Source: Phycisphaerae bacterium
GTDB lineage: Bacteria; Planctomycetota; Phycisphaerae; UBA1845; PWPN01
Length of the DNA: 64,000 nucleotides
NCBI GenBank assembly: GCA_018003015.1
Contig: JAGNEZ010000011.1
Location: 62,001-126,000 of the forward strand
Reading direction: 5' to 3'
Shown here: positions 48,279 through 56,945 of the stretch, piece by piece
Numbering within the stretch: position 1 is the stretch's first letter
Layout: each line of letters begins with the position of its first letter
The notes under the pieces: generated by a model
Databases searched by the model: none
Seen by the model: the letters and a program-made list of their open reading frames with translations, nothing else
What the model was told of the DNA's origin: nothing
Made by a program: the position numbers and the translations under genes

Positions 48279-49310
48279 TCAGAGCAGGGGTTTGACGATG
48301 AGGCAAACCAACCAGTAGGCCAAGGCGCCGACAGCTGCTGAGCAAGGGAGTGTGAGGATCCAGGCGGTCACGATTCGCTGTCCCCAGATCCAGCGTACCG
48401 AGCGGATGTTCCGGGCGCTGCCGACCCCGAGGATGGCGCCGGTGATGGCGTGGGTTGTGGACACCGGGATGCCCCAGAGGGCGGTGCCGATCAGGGTGCT
48501 GGCTCCGGACGTCTCCGCGCAGAATCCTCCGATGGGCTGCAGGCGGGTGATTTTGTCGCCCATGGTTTTGATGATCCTCCAGCCGCCGAAAAGCGTGCCC
48601 AGGGCGATGGTGATATTGCACGAGAAGACGATCCACCAGGCGATTTCGTGGTGAATCCCGAAGAGTTGGTACTTGCCCGTGGCCCACGCTTCCTGACCGG
48701 CGGTGACCAAGAGGGCGACGATGATGCCCATGGTTTTCTGAGCGTCGTTGGCTCCGTGCCCGAGGCTGTACAATCCTGCGGAGACGAGCTGCAGACGACG
48801 GAAGAGATGATCGACTTTTCGCGGCTTGGCATGTCTGACCAGGTGGGCGGTGACCACCATGTTGAACATGCCGAGGATGAAGCCGATCACCGGAGACAGG
48901 ATGAGGAAGAGGAGCACCGGCCACCAGCCGCTGAGGATGAGCGTATCGAAACCGGCCTTGGCGATAGCGGCTCCTGCATACCCGCTGATCAGGGCGTGGG
49001 ATGAGCTGGTTGGCAGGGCCAGCCACCAGGTCAGGAGGTTCCAGAATATTGCGCCAATCAAGCCCGCGCAGACGACGTATTGGTCGATGGTGTTGACGTC
49101 GACCAAGCCTTTTCCCACGGTGTGAGCGACGGGGGTACCGAACACGAACACGGCGAAGAAGTTGAAGAACGCGGCCCAGACGACGGCCTGGAGAGGAGAC
49201 AGCACGCGGGTGGAGACGATGGTGGCGACGGAGTTGGCCGCGTCATGGAAGCCGTTCAGGAAATTGAAGAAGAGGGCGAGACCGATCACGACAATGATGA
49301 ACGTCAACAT
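48279..49310 (-). CDS. Inorganic phosphate transporter, PiT family
   Basis: A 343-residue integral membrane symporter. It has the two PiT signatures, NGFHDAANSVATIVSTRVLSP near the start and SLGHGANDAQKTMGII in the middle, with ALPTSSSHALISGYAG and WGIPVSTTHAITGAILGVG repeats. It takes up phosphate with H+ or Na+. The ATG at 49310 is favoured; a GTG at 49337 in frame is possible. No PhoU-like gene accompanies it in this window. Confidence 0.93.
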   Translation of the reverse strand: MLTFIIVVIGLALFFNFLNGFHDAANSVATIVSTRVLSPLQAVVWAAFFNFFAVFVFGTPVAHTVGKGLVDVNTIDQYVVCAGLIGAIFWNLLTWWLALPTSSSHALISGYAGAAIAKAGFDTLILSGWWPVLLFLILSPVIGFILGMFNMVVTAHLVRHAKPRKVDHLFRRLQLVSAGLYSLGHGANDAQKTMGIIVALLVTAGQEAWATGKYQLFGIHHEIAWWIVFSCNITIALGTLFGGWRIIKTMGDKITRLQPIGGFCAETSGASTLIGTALWGIPVSTTHAITGAILGVGSARNIRSVRWIWGQRIVTAWILTLPCSAAVGALAYWLVCLIVKPLL

Positions 49311-49602
49311 GGGTGTCAGCCGGTTACGGGTCCCCACTTACGAACACTTTGGATCGACCGACGCCTCAGCCGGGTCGATTGCTGGGGGCGCGACATACCG
49401 GCGGTCACATGGTCCAAGCCGAATTCACGGAACCCCAACGCCTTGTTCCGAGAACGAGAGCCGATGCTATCCCGGTGTTGCCATCCCAATTCCCACATGT
49501 GCTCCAGCGAGTCACGGAGCGTAGGGTGGATTCTACCCTGGCCCGATGGGGACGGCAATCCGGGGGGGGTGGAGGATGCGGGTGTTGGGTCTATTCGGCC
49601 GG

Positions 49603-51222
49603 CTAGGCCTTGGCGGTCTTTTTTCTGGGTTTCTGCCGCTCCTCGTCGGAGATGAGCTTGTACTCGATGCCGTCCGCGAGGGCGATCCAGGAGGCGGCGA
49701 TGACGTTTTCGCTCACGCCGACGGTGCCGAAGATTTCGTGGCTCTGGTCGTCCATGAACTCGATGGTGACGCGGACCCTAGCCGCGGTAGCCGCTCGGGG
49801 GTTGATGACCCGGACCTTGTAGTCGATGAGCCGGACGTGTTCGACGTTCGGGAAATGTGGCTTGAGTGCCCGGATCAGGGCATGAGCCATGGCGTCGACG
49901 GGGCCGTTGCCATCGGCCACGCGGTGCTCGTCGTGTTGCCCCACGGCCAGCCGGACGATGGCCTCGGTTTTGGGTGTTGGGCCTTGGCCGGAATCCTGGG
50001 CTACGCTTCGCCAGTAGTTCAGTTCCCAGAATGGGTGATAGAGTCCCAACTCGCGCCGGCAGAGCAGCTCGAAGCTCGCCTCGGCTGATTCGTAGACGTA
50101 CCCTTGGTCTTCGCATTCCTGCAATCGCTTGAGCAGTTTGCGCTGCAAAGGCTTGTCTTGAGCGACGTTCAGCTTGCGGCCGATCTTCTCGGCCACGCCG
50201 CTGGAACCGCTGAGTTCGCTGATGAGGACGCGGCGCGAGTTGCCGACCCGCTCGGGATCGGTGTGCTCATAGCTTTGGGTTACTCTGCGGATGGCATGGA
50301 CGTGCATGCCGCCCTTGTGGGCGAAGGCGGCGTGGCCGACGTAGGGTTGCCGGTCCTCGGGGATCAGGTTGGCGATCTCGTAGACGTAGCGGCTCACCTC
50401 GGTGAGGCGCTGGAGTCCCCCTGGGGCGAGGACGTCCTTGTTGAGCTTGATGGCGAGGTTGGCGGCCACGGTGGTGAGGTCGACGTTGCCGCATCGCTCG
50501 CCGATCCCGTTGATCGTACCCTGGGCCTGGGTTGCGCCATGCTGGATGGCCGCCAGGGTGTTGGCCACTGCCAAGCCGCCGTCGTTGTGGGTATGGATGG
50601 CGATCTGAATTGAGAGATAGGGTTTGATGGCGTCGATGGCCCCGCCGATTCCCTCGGGGAGCGAACCGCCGTTGGTGTCACACAGGCAGATGCAGGCAGC
50701 GCCGGCATCCTGGGCGGCCAGGAGGGTCTGGAGGGCGTACTCCGGGTTGGCCGCGTAGCCGTCGAAGAAGTGTTCCGCGTCGTAGATAATCTTCCGCCCC
50801 ATCTTGGCGCAGTAGCGGATGGAGTCGGCGATCATGGCCAGGTTTTCCTTGTCGCTGACCTGGAGGACCTCGCGCACGTGCAGATCCCAGGTTTTGCCGA
50901 CGATGGTGACCACGGGGGTCTCGGCCGACAGGAGGGCCTTCATGCCCTCATCCTGCGGTGATTTGGAGTCTTTTCGCCGAGTCATGCCGAAGGCGACGAT
51001 CTTGGCGTGTTTGAGCTTGGCCGCCCGGATTTCCTTGAAGAAGGCCTCGTCCTTGGCGTTGCTCAGCGGGTAGCCGCCCTCGATGTAGTCGATGCCGATT
51101 TCGTCGAGCTTAGCTGCAATGAGGAGCTTATCTTGGAGGCTGAGATTGACGCTCTGGGCCTGGGTACCGTCGCGGAGGGTGGTGTCGTACAGCTCGATGC
51201 GTGGCCGGTTTGTGGGGGACAT
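49603..51222 (-). CDS. cimA: Citramalate synthase
   Basis: A 539-residue alpha-isopropylmalate-synthase-family enzyme. IELYDTTLRDGTQAQSVNLS, DYIEGGYPLSNAKDEAFF, IYDAEHFFDGYAANPEYAL, CLCDTNGGSLPEG, IHTHNDGGLAVANTLAA and GHAAFAHKGGMHVHAIRR are characteristic of CimA, which condenses acetyl-CoA with pyruvate for isoleucine synthesis. The C-terminal regulatory domain begins about residue 410. The start at 51222 sits 14 bases downstream of a strong terminator on the same strand (51236-51263), so regulation by attenuation is suspected. Confidence 0.95.
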   Translation of the reverse strand: MSPTNRPRIELYDTTLRDGTQAQSVNLSLQDKLLIAAKLDEIGIDYIEGGYPLSNAKDEAFFKEIRAAKLKHAKIVAFGMTRRKDSKSPQDEGMKALLSAETPVVTIVGKTWDLHVREVLQVSDKENLAMIADSIRYCAKMGRKIIYDAEHFFDGYAANPEYALQTLLAAQDAGAACICLCDTNGGSLPEGIGGAIDAIKPYLSIQIAIHTHNDGGLAVANTLAAIQHGATQAQGTINGIGERCGNVDLTTVAANLAIKLNKDVLAPGGLQRLTEVSRYVYEIANLIPEDRQPYVGHAAFAHKGGMHVHAIRRVTQSYEHTDPERVGNSRRVLISELSGSSGVAEKIGRKLNVAQDKPLQRKLLKRLQECEDQGYVYESAEASFELLCRRELGLYHPFWELNYWRSVAQDSGQGPTPKTEAIVRLAVGQHDEHRVADGNGPVDAMAHALIRALKPHFPNVEHVRLIDYKVRVINPRAATAARVRVTIEFMDDQSHEIFGTVGVSENVIAASWIALADGIEYKLISDEERQKPRKKTAKA

Positions 51223-51233
51223 GGGTTCTGCTC

Positions 51234-51323
51234 TCAAAAAACCCCGGGCAAGCCTGCCCGGGGTGTGCCGTCATTCAGGTCTTTTAGCATTTTGGGGCTT
51301 AGCTGACAAGCGGTTGTGGCCAT
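51234..51323 (-). CDS. Possible leader peptide of cimA (29 codons)
   Basis: An ATG at 51323 opens a 29-codon frame that crosses the terminator and stops with TGA 11 bases before the cimA ATG. It contains leucine codons including two CTA, which are rare in such high-GC DNA, but no run of isoleucine codons. Similar leaders control leucine and isoleucine genes by attenuation. There is no convincing ribosome site, so it is speculative. Confidence 0.3.
   Translation of the reverse strand: MATTACQLSPKMLKDLNDGTPRAGLPGVF
51236..51263 (-). terminator. Terminator/attenuator immediately upstream of cimA
   Basis: On the minus strand, CCCCGGGCA, loop GGCT and TGCCCGGGG form a nine-base-pair GC stem followed by six T's (51241-51236). 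It ends 13 bases upstream of the cimA start codon, and no minus-strand gene lies upstream for over 800 bases. It is therefore more likely a conditional attenuator than the end of a gene. Confidence 0.75.
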
Positions 51324-51342
51324 GGTCGGGGCGGGCTACAAT
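51314..51342 (+). promoter_or_regulatory. Candidate promoter of coaD
   Basis: TTGTGG at 51314-51319, a 17-base spacer and TACAAT (5 of 6) at 51337-51342. The coaD ATG is at 51400. Confidence 0.5.
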
Positions 51343-51399
51343 CCGCCCTATCCGTGCCCAGGCCGGCGGCCGGGCCATGATCCCTCTGGCGAGCTCATC

Positions 51400-51903
51400 A
51401 TGTCAGCACACAAGAGTAAGAGAGGCGTTTTTCCGGGTACGTTTGATCCGCTCACCAACGGGCACCTGGACGTCATCAAGCGAGGTCTGAACCTTGTGGA
51501 CGACCTGATCGTCGCGGTGGGGCACAATCCGGAGAAGCAGGCCCTGTTCACGCCCGACGAGCGCATGGAGATGCTCCGCGAGCTGACCAAGGACCTTGAG
51601 CGGGTGCGAATCCAGTCCTATCAAGGTCTGACCGCCGAGTTTGTACGGAGTGTGAAGTCCGACGTGATCATTCGCGGCATTCGCGACAACGTGGATCTGC
51701 ACTACGAGCTTCAACAGGCCAACATCAATCTGGCCATTGGGGGTATTGAGACCATCTTCCTGTTGGCCCGCGACCAGTTTGCCATGACCAGCAGTACCTA
51801 CATCAAGCAGATCGTGGAGCTGGGCATGGTCGACATTGACCGTCTGAGCCGGCTGGTGCCCCACCCGGTGGCTGAACGACTGATTGCCAAGTTTGGCAAG
51901 TGA
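51400..51903 (+). CDS. coaD: Pantetheine-phosphate adenylyltransferase
   Basis: A 167-residue nucleotidyltransferase of coenzyme A synthesis (4'-phosphopantetheine plus ATP to dephospho-CoA). It has GVFPGTFDPLTNGHLDVIKRG with the TxGH-type motif, LIVAVGHNPEKQALF, IIRGIRDNVDLHYELQ and AMTSSTYIKQIVE. Its length is normal. The ATG at 51400 aligns with the family start. Confidence 0.95.
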   Translation: MSAHKSKRGVFPGTFDPLTNGHLDVIKRGLNLVDDLIVAVGHNPEKQALFTPDERMEMLRELTKDLERVRIQSYQGLTAEFVRSVKSDVIIRGIRDNVDLHYELQQANINLAIGGIETIFLLARDQFAMTSSTYIKQIVELGMVDIDRLSRLVPHPVAERLIAKFGK

Positions 51904-52029
51904 ACGAGTCTGGCCGGCAGATTGGTGGGGGTCACCGGTGTGATGGCGGGAGGGGAGCGCACACCGATACCCCTACCGAGAGATGAGGCTCGTGAGAGCG
52001 GGGGTACGGCCTGTGGGGCCGGGGCGAGG

Positions 52030-52194
52030 TCAGCTCCCGCCGGCGCTTGCGTTGACCAGAGACAGGGCCAGGGTGGCCGACGCGCCGATAATGTCGACGG
52101 TGCTGCCATAGTCGTAGGCGACGACTTTCTCTGTCAAGGGCATGCCGACGAGGAAGGCGACCAGCCCGGCCATAAGGAGACGCGTTCTGCTCAT
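52030..52194 (-). CDS. Small exported protein of unknown function
   Basis: A 54-residue protein. Residues 1-27 form a signal peptide (MSRTRLLMAGLVAFLVGMPL then KVVAYD). The mature part is a short Ala/Ser/Gly-rich peptide (IIGASATLALSLVNASAGG). An AAAGGAATCCAGG ribosome site precedes the ATG at 52194, and a promoter lies upstream. It is convergent with coaD. No homologue was recognised. Confidence 0.6.
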   Translation of the reverse strand: MSRTRLLMAGLVAFLVGMPLTEKVVAYDYGSTVDIIGASATLALSLVNASAGGS

Positions 52195-52252
52195 CCTGGA
52201 TTCCTTTCGCTGAGCGTTCGAGGCGACGTTAGTCCTTGCGGCGTCATGCCAT

Positions 52253-52280
52253 AGTATATCGGAGCCCAGGCTGGAGACAA
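52253..52280 (-). promoter_or_regulatory. Promoter of the small exported protein gene
   Basis: TTGTCT at 52280-52275, a 16-base spacer and TATACT (5 of 6) at 52258-52253, giving a leader of about 55 bases. Confidence 0.5.
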
Positions 52281-52461
52281 GGAGTTGGTTTTGGCTCGAG
52301 CCGGTCCCGGCTGTCGCTGCCCGGGTGTGGTTGGCGAGTTGTCGCCCGGGCTGGGGTGGGGCGGTGGCCATGGTGGGGTGGGGCTGCTCTCGACCGGCCG
52401 ACGGTCTGAGGACTTGCCAGGGGCGAGTTGGAGAGGTAATATGCACGCGTTCGACGGGATC

Positions 52462-52535
52462 GGGCGATTAGCTCAGTTGGTTAGAGCGCACGGATCACAC
52501 CCGTGAGGTCACAGGTTCGAGTCCTGTATCGCCCA
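52462..52535 (+). tRNA. tRNA-Val (anticodon CAC)
   Basis: Acceptor stem GGGCGAT pairs with ATCGCCC, the D arm is GCTC/GAGC, and the anticodon stem CACGG/CCGTG closes a seven-base loop ATCACAC (anticodon CAC). The T arm is ACAGG-TTCGAGT-CCTGT with discriminator A. CCA is not encoded. Its 3' end is followed by an integrase remnant. Confidence 0.93.
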
Positions 52536-52643
52536 GTGATCTAACACACGACGAACGCTTGACTTAGCGTACCTGCCTGCGTGGGCAGTGCGGTTCAGGA
52601 CTCCAAGAGACTTGGTAGTACTGCCGAGCCTGAAGGCCGCACA

Positions 52644-52930
52644 ATGCCCAGACGGCACCTGTCTCCCCCTCGATACGGGCTACATAAGGCGACGGGGCAA
52701 GCCCACGTGATCCTCAACGGGCGGACGCACTAGCTAGGCCGGTACGGGACCGACAAGAGCTGGCATGAGTATGAGAGGCTTGTTCGGGAATGACGAGCCA
52801 ACGCGCTCGGCCCCCGGTTCGAAGCGCCTCCCAATTCACCTGTGACGGTCGTTGAACTGATGCTCTTGTTCCTACGTCATATCGAAACCTACCACGTCAA
52901 GAGCGGTTATCCGCCAGAGGTCGGGTTTGG
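52644..52930 (+). pseudogene. Broken site-specific integrase N-terminus next to tRNA-Val
   Basis: Reading from ATG 52644 gives MPRRHLSPPRYGLHKATGQ, AHVILNGRTH, stop (TAG where family members have Tyr), LGRYGTDKSWHEYERLVRE, stop (TGA for Trp), RANALG. In a different frame from about 52838, TVVELMLLFLRHIETYHVKS follows. This is the DNA-binding N-terminus of planctomycete tyrosine recombinases, cut by two stops and a frameshift. The catalytic domain is absent. It lies 108 bases after the tRNA, a typical integration site. Confidence 0.75.
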
Positions 52931-53313
52931 GTACCACTCCGAATACATCGAGGTGCTGGTTTTGGGCGGACACGATCGTCCAACCGCGCGTCTTCAGGCC
53001 GTGATCGCGCAGTCGCCCTGCGGGGAGGTCGATGTCCCACAGAACGGTGTAGGACAAGATGACGTCCATGGCGTGTGTCGCCCAATTCAGATACCGCTGG
53101 TCGCGGGTTGAGCCTCTTGTTCGGGGGTTTCCCTTTGCATAGAATGGGGATGTCAAGTTGTGTATTCTCCGGCCGATTGCTGGGGTGGGCGGGCTGGAGC
53201 GTTCCTTCCCGGCCGCAGGATTTTCGCCGTGTCGGGTGACGGCGTGCACGCGGTGTGGCCGCGTTATCGATGGGTCTGTCCGCTACCTCTGTCGGGTCGA
53301 GAGGAGGAGGGCC
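52931..53313. other. 383-base region downstream of the integrase remnant
   Basis: No coding region is supported. A minus-strand open frame (52872-53249) and the plus-strand extension of the response-regulator frame lack family-like sequence. The RBS GAGAGGAGGAGGG of the next gene is at 53300-53312. Confidence 0.35.
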
Positions 53314-54399
53314 ATGGCCGGAATACTCGTGGTTGACGACGAGCGCGGTTACCGGGAGGAACTCGCCAGTCTCTTCTCCTTGGAGGGTTACGAGGTTGCT
53401 GCGGCGGGCAGCGGGAGTGAAGCGATCGAGATCGGCGTGTATCAGCGTCCGGAGGTGCTGGTGGCCGACTGGATGCTCAGGGGCCAGATCCACGGTCTGC
53501 ATGTGGCTGAAGTGCTGCGGATGGTCCGGCCGGATATTCGGGGGGTTCTGATCACCGGCTTCAGTTCGCGCGACTTGCGGGAGCAGGCGGACAGGCAGCA
53601 GGTTTCCGATTTCGTCGAGAAGCCGTTTGACCAGGATCGCATTCTCGGGGCGGTGACCAAGGCGCTTCAGGATGAGCCTCCCAAGGCCTCTTCATGCAGC
53701 GTTGCGGTGGTTGAGGTCGGTTCCGACCACGCCATCCGGTACGCCAACAGCAAGGCCCGGGGCATGTTTGCCGAGACGCTGGCCGGTTCCGGGGCCGAGT
53801 CGCTGGAACGGGTGCTGGCGACGACGTCGCTGCACGATCTGGCGGCGGTCGAGGACCGCTGGGTGCGAGTGGCGGTACGTGGTCGGCGGCCCTTGACCTG
53901 GCTGGCCAGGGCGCGGGCCCGCGGCCCGGGCGGGCGACGCCTGATGGTGCTTCTGGACATGGAGCAGCAGCACTGCCAGCACTATCCCAGTGTGGGCATG
54001 CTTCTGGGCTTGAGCATTCCCGCTCATACGCACTGGCCGTTCGGTGGCCGGGCGTTGATTGTCGATCGCGAGCCGCTGGTTCGGCGGATGTTCGTGACCG
54101 CGTTCGAGCACCTGGGTTGCACCTGTCACGCAGCAGGCACCGCTCAGGAGGCCCTGCAGCTGTATCTGGCGGACGACGGGATCTCGGTGACCATTCTGGA
54201 CTATGACGTTGCCGGCGAGGGTACCGCCCAGTGGCTCCAGACGCAGCGTGGCATTCGGCCCTGCACGCTTATCGGCACCAGCGCCGTCGAACGCGGGGCC
54301 GAGTTCGCGGCGTTGGGTGTCGAGCATTTCCTGCCCAAGCCTTTCACCGTCGGTGACGTGGTTGAGATGTTGACCCGGCACACCGAGCAACTGCAGTAG
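53314..54399 (+). CDS. Double-receiver (REC-PAS-REC) response regulator
   Basis: A 361-residue protein. The N-terminal receiver has ILVVDDERGYREELASLF, phospho-Asp52 in VADWMLRG and Lys103 in VEKPFD. A PAS-like middle domain (VAVVEVGSDHAIRYANSKAR, about 130-220) and a second receiver (RALIVDREPLVRRMFVTAF, Asp296 in TILDYDVAGEG, and LPKPFTV) follow. No DNA-binding or enzymatic output is present, so it probably works by protein contact or phosphate relay. The start at 53314 has GAGAGGAGGAGGG upstream. CheW follows on the other strand. Confidence 0.85.
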   Translation: MAGILVVDDERGYREELASLFSLEGYEVAAAGSGSEAIEIGVYQRPEVLVADWMLRGQIHGLHVAEVLRMVRPDIRGVLITGFSSRDLREQADRQQVSDFVEKPFDQDRILGAVTKALQDEPPKASSCSVAVVEVGSDHAIRYANSKARGMFAETLAGSGAESLERVLATTSLHDLAAVEDRWVRVAVRGRRPLTWLARARARGPGGRRLMVLLDMEQQHCQHYPSVGMLLGLSIPAHTHWPFGGRALIVDREPLVRRMFVTAFEHLGCTCHAAGTAQEALQLYLADDGISVTILDYDVAGEGTAQWLQTQRGIRPCTLIGTSAVERGAEFAALGVEHFLPKPFTVGDVVEMLTRHTEQLQ

Positions 54400-54481
54400 A
54401 GACTCTCCCGCATTCTGGTCGGCACAGCGGGGCGATCTGCCTTGGAGGGCCGCTGACGGGAGCCGTGCGTCAACAGCGAAG

Positions 54482-54519
54482 GGCATGACCACTCGCGGCA
54501 GAACGCGAACGGCCATGCC
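54482..54519. other. Long stem-loop between convergent regulator and cheW genes
   Basis: GGCATGACCACTCGCG (54482-54497) and CGCGAACGGCCATGCC (54504-54519) form a 16-base stem with a six-base loop. It pairs fully when transcribed from the minus strand (counting G-U pairs). On the plus strand it has three mismatches but is followed by TCTTGTTTC. It may terminate one or both transcripts. Confidence 0.5.
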
Positions 54520-54576
54520 TCTTGTTTCGCCCGATGGGGGCAGGTTCGCTTCGGCCTGTCCTGCTGTCTTGCCCGC

Positions 54577-55113
54577 TCAGCTCGCCCCGGCAGGCTCGGG
54601 ATCACTCGCCGCGACACAGGCCTCGATGATCTCGTCGCTGGTCAGCACCTGATCGATGTTGAGCAGGATCTTGACCGCCTCTGCGACCTTGCCCATACCG
54701 AGGATGAAGGAGGTGTTGACTGCCGCCCCAACGGAGGGTGGCGGTTCGATGTTCGCGCCCGGGATGTCAAGCACTTCGGATACCGTGTCCACGATGATGC
54801 CGATCTCCTTGCCCACGTTGACCACGATGATGCAGGTCTGATCGGTGTGAGCCAGCTCATCGAGCCCGAACTTGAGTCGAAGATCGATGATCGGGATGAC
54901 CTTTCCGCGCAGGTTGATCACGCCCTTCATGTCCCGTGGCATCTTCGGCACAGTGGTGATGTCCATCACCCCGATGATCTCACGGACCTTGAGAATCTCG
55001 ACGCCGTACTCCTCGTTGGCCAGCTTGAAGGTCAGGTACTTGCCACCCTTGTTACAGAGGGGCTGGTTCTCGGGGGCGACCGTTCGAGTCTGGGTTGCGG
55101 TTGTGGAGGCCAT
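54577..55113 (-). CDS. cheW: Chemotaxis coupling protein CheW
   Basis: A 178-residue CheW-domain protein. YLTFKLANEEYGVEILKVREIIGV, VPKMPRDMKGVINLRGKVIPIIDLRLKFGL and GIIVDTVSEVLDIPG are the two-subdomain motifs. CheW couples chemoreceptors to the CheA kinase at the membrane. No cheA or receptor gene is in this window. The start at 55113 has GAGG upstream. The C-terminal 20 residues are acidic and Ala/Pro-rich. Confidence 0.93.
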   Translation of the reverse strand: MASTTATQTRTVAPENQPLCNKGGKYLTFKLANEEYGVEILKVREIIGVMDITTVPKMPRDMKGVINLRGKVIPIIDLRLKFGLDELAHTDQTCIIVVNVGKEIGIIVDTVSEVLDIPGANIEPPPSVGAAVNTSFILGMGKVAEAVKILLNIDQVLTSDEIIEACVAASDPEPAGAS

Positions 55114-55494
55114 GATCGTACCTCAATTGACTGGTTCAGAGACTAATCGGATTCCCGCCTGTGGCGTCGTCCCCGTCGAGTACGAGTGACTCGTCGGCGC
55201 CGCCCTGTCCCTTATCGGTCGTGGCACGAACCGGTGGGGCGGCCGGTTCTGTGATGTCGGCCGGAGTGACCAGGGTCTTAAGCTGCTTTCGCCGGCCGCG
55301 ACCGGGGTGCGCGTTACGTTGTTTTATCGGACGGCTTGCGGAGCCGGTTGGTTGGGTGCGTCGATGGCCGACATGAGGAACACCGGTCGGGGGATCCGGC
55401 GTCTCCCGGTGTGCGGACTCGGCGAAGCGGCTGGTCCCGGCTTGGCGGATCACATCACCAGCGATACACTCCCCTTGTGCCCAGGGAGGAGACC
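55114..55494 (+). other. 381-base divergent intergenic region
   Basis: It lies between cheW (minus) and the phosphodiester glycosidase gene (plus). It contains the candidate promoter at 55442-55470 and no coding region that I could support. Confidence 0.4.
55442..55470 (+). promoter_or_regulatory. Candidate promoter of the phosphodiester glycosidase gene
   Basis: TTGGCG (4 of 6) at 55442-55447, a 17-base spacer and TACACT (4 of 6) at 55465-55470. The start codon at 55495 follows. Confidence 0.45.
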
Positions 55495-56562
55495 GTGACC
55501 ACGCAGGATTATGGATCGAGGGCAGTCCGCGACCGACTCCCGCCTCGCCTGCCGACCGACGTGGAGGGGGTCGAGGCCGGTCCTCGTGGAGGGAGCCCGC
55601 GTCGTGACGCGGTGATGGGACTGCGGCCGCTACGCCGTCTCGGTCGGACCGCCTTTCCGATTCGCCTGATCGTCCGGCTGATGATTGCTCTTCTCGTGCC
55701 GGCGCCGGGTTGCGCGAAGGAGAGCCCGGAGGGCACGGCTTCGGCTCCCGCCGCCTCCGAACCTGCGGTCTTGGAGATCGTGCAGGATGTCCGGATCGCG
55801 CCGTGGAAGCCGATCTTCACCGGGATCGAGCTCTGCCAGGCTTCGGCTGTCACTCCCCGTCCTCAGCGGATTCACGCTGCCCGCATCGACCTGACAGCCG
55901 CAGGAATTCGGTTCTTGGTCACGCCGTCCAACGGGGAGCTTCCAGGCGAGGTCAACGGTCGCCAGTCGCTGAAGTTCCTCTCTGAGTTCAAGTGCCAGTT
56001 AGCCATCAACGCGTCCTTCTTCGCCGGCCAGTTCAAGGTGGGCGCGCCGTTGGACATTGTTGGCCTGTCGGTGTCCAACGGTGATGTCTACTCGCCCGCC
56101 AACGAGTTCGCTGCGCTCCTGATCAGCGAGGACAACCGGGCCCGAGTCTCGGCGCCGCCGTTCGATCTCGCGAAGGTGTACAACGCGGCCGCCGGCGACA
56201 CCCTGCTGCTCAAGGACGGGCGGATTGCGGTTGACGCGAGTCTGCGGAATAGCATCACCGTGAACCGGCACCCGCGTTCAGCGGCGGGCGTCAGTCGCGA
56301 TGGCCGGTACCTCCTCCTCATGGTGATTGACGGGCGGCAGCCCGGGTACAGCGAGGGTGCAACCAAGGTGGAAACCGCCGAGTGGCTGCGCAAACTTGGC
56401 GCCTGGGAGGCGGTGAACCTTGACGGCGGATACAGCAGCAACCTGGTGATCGAAGGGTCTGACGGCCGGCCGGAGCTGCTCAACCACCCGGGTCCGGCTT
56501 TCCTCCGACCCGTCGCCAACCACATTGGGGTGTATGCCCGATCCCTGGTCTCCAAGAACTGA
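55495..56562 (+). CDS. Phosphodiester glycosidase (NAGPA domain) protein
   Basis: A 355-residue protein of the phosphodiester glycosidase family (uncovering-enzyme fold). An N-terminal membrane segment with a cysteine (LMIALLVPAPGC) suggests a lipoprotein. The domain has LAINASFFAG, YNAAAGDTLLLKDGRI, HPRSAAGVSRDGRYLLLMV and AVNLDGGYSSNLVIEG, where the DGGYSS motif is characteristic. Members remove N-acetylglucosamine or similar groups from phosphodiesters; here it probably acts on surface polymers. The GTG start at 55495 follows AGGGAGGAGACC and is preferred to the internal ATG at 55616. Confidence 0.85.
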   Translation: MTTQDYGSRAVRDRLPPRLPTDVEGVEAGPRGGSPRRDAVMGLRPLRRLGRTAFPIRLIVRLMIALLVPAPGCAKESPEGTASAPAASEPAVLEIVQDVRIAPWKPIFTGIELCQASAVTPRPQRIHAARIDLTAAGIRFLVTPSNGELPGEVNGRQSLKFLSEFKCQLAINASFFAGQFKVGAPLDIVGLSVSNGDVYSPANEFAALLISEDNRARVSAPPFDLAKVYNAAAGDTLLLKDGRIAVDASLRNSITVNRHPRSAAGVSRDGRYLLLMVIDGRQPGYSEGATKVETAEWLRKLGAWEAVNLDGGYSSNLVIEGSDGRPELLNHPGPAFLRPVANHIGVYARSLVSKN

Positions 56563-56945
56563 GGATGTGCGGCCGAGGAATCGTTACGCCGACGGATGCT
56601 TCGGGTGACGGGGGCGGCCTCCTTCTGCCCTGCGTGCGGACGGTGTTGGACGCTTGGCGGCGGAGGCGATCCGGCGGTGTACACTCGAGCGCGCCGCCAA
56701 GGACCGCGCTTGCGTTGTTGGGGTGCGGGCCGGTTTGGGCCTTTATAGGGACCTTCCCGGCCTCCTTGGAGGGTGACGGCGTTTCCGGGCTTCCGGCGGG
56801 TGCTCGCGTCCCGCGTGAACGGCTTTCGGCCGAACGTGGTATACTGGGCCTGGATGGCCCGGAGGACCGCCCCGGGTCGCCGCAGAGTCGCGTCGCGGGG
56901 TGTACGCGCCCCGGATGATGGGAATGGACCCCTTGGAGAATCGTG
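56563..56945 (+). other. Upstream region of the GH2 gene
   Basis: No coding sequence was recognised. An extended -10 element (TG, then TATACT at 56840-56845) lies 100 bases before the start; no clear -35 is seen. Confidence 0.35.

Noticed and set aside
52872-53249. Minus-strand 125-codon frame after the integrase remnant
   Set aside because: Some segments look protein-like, but no start signal or recognisable family could be supported.
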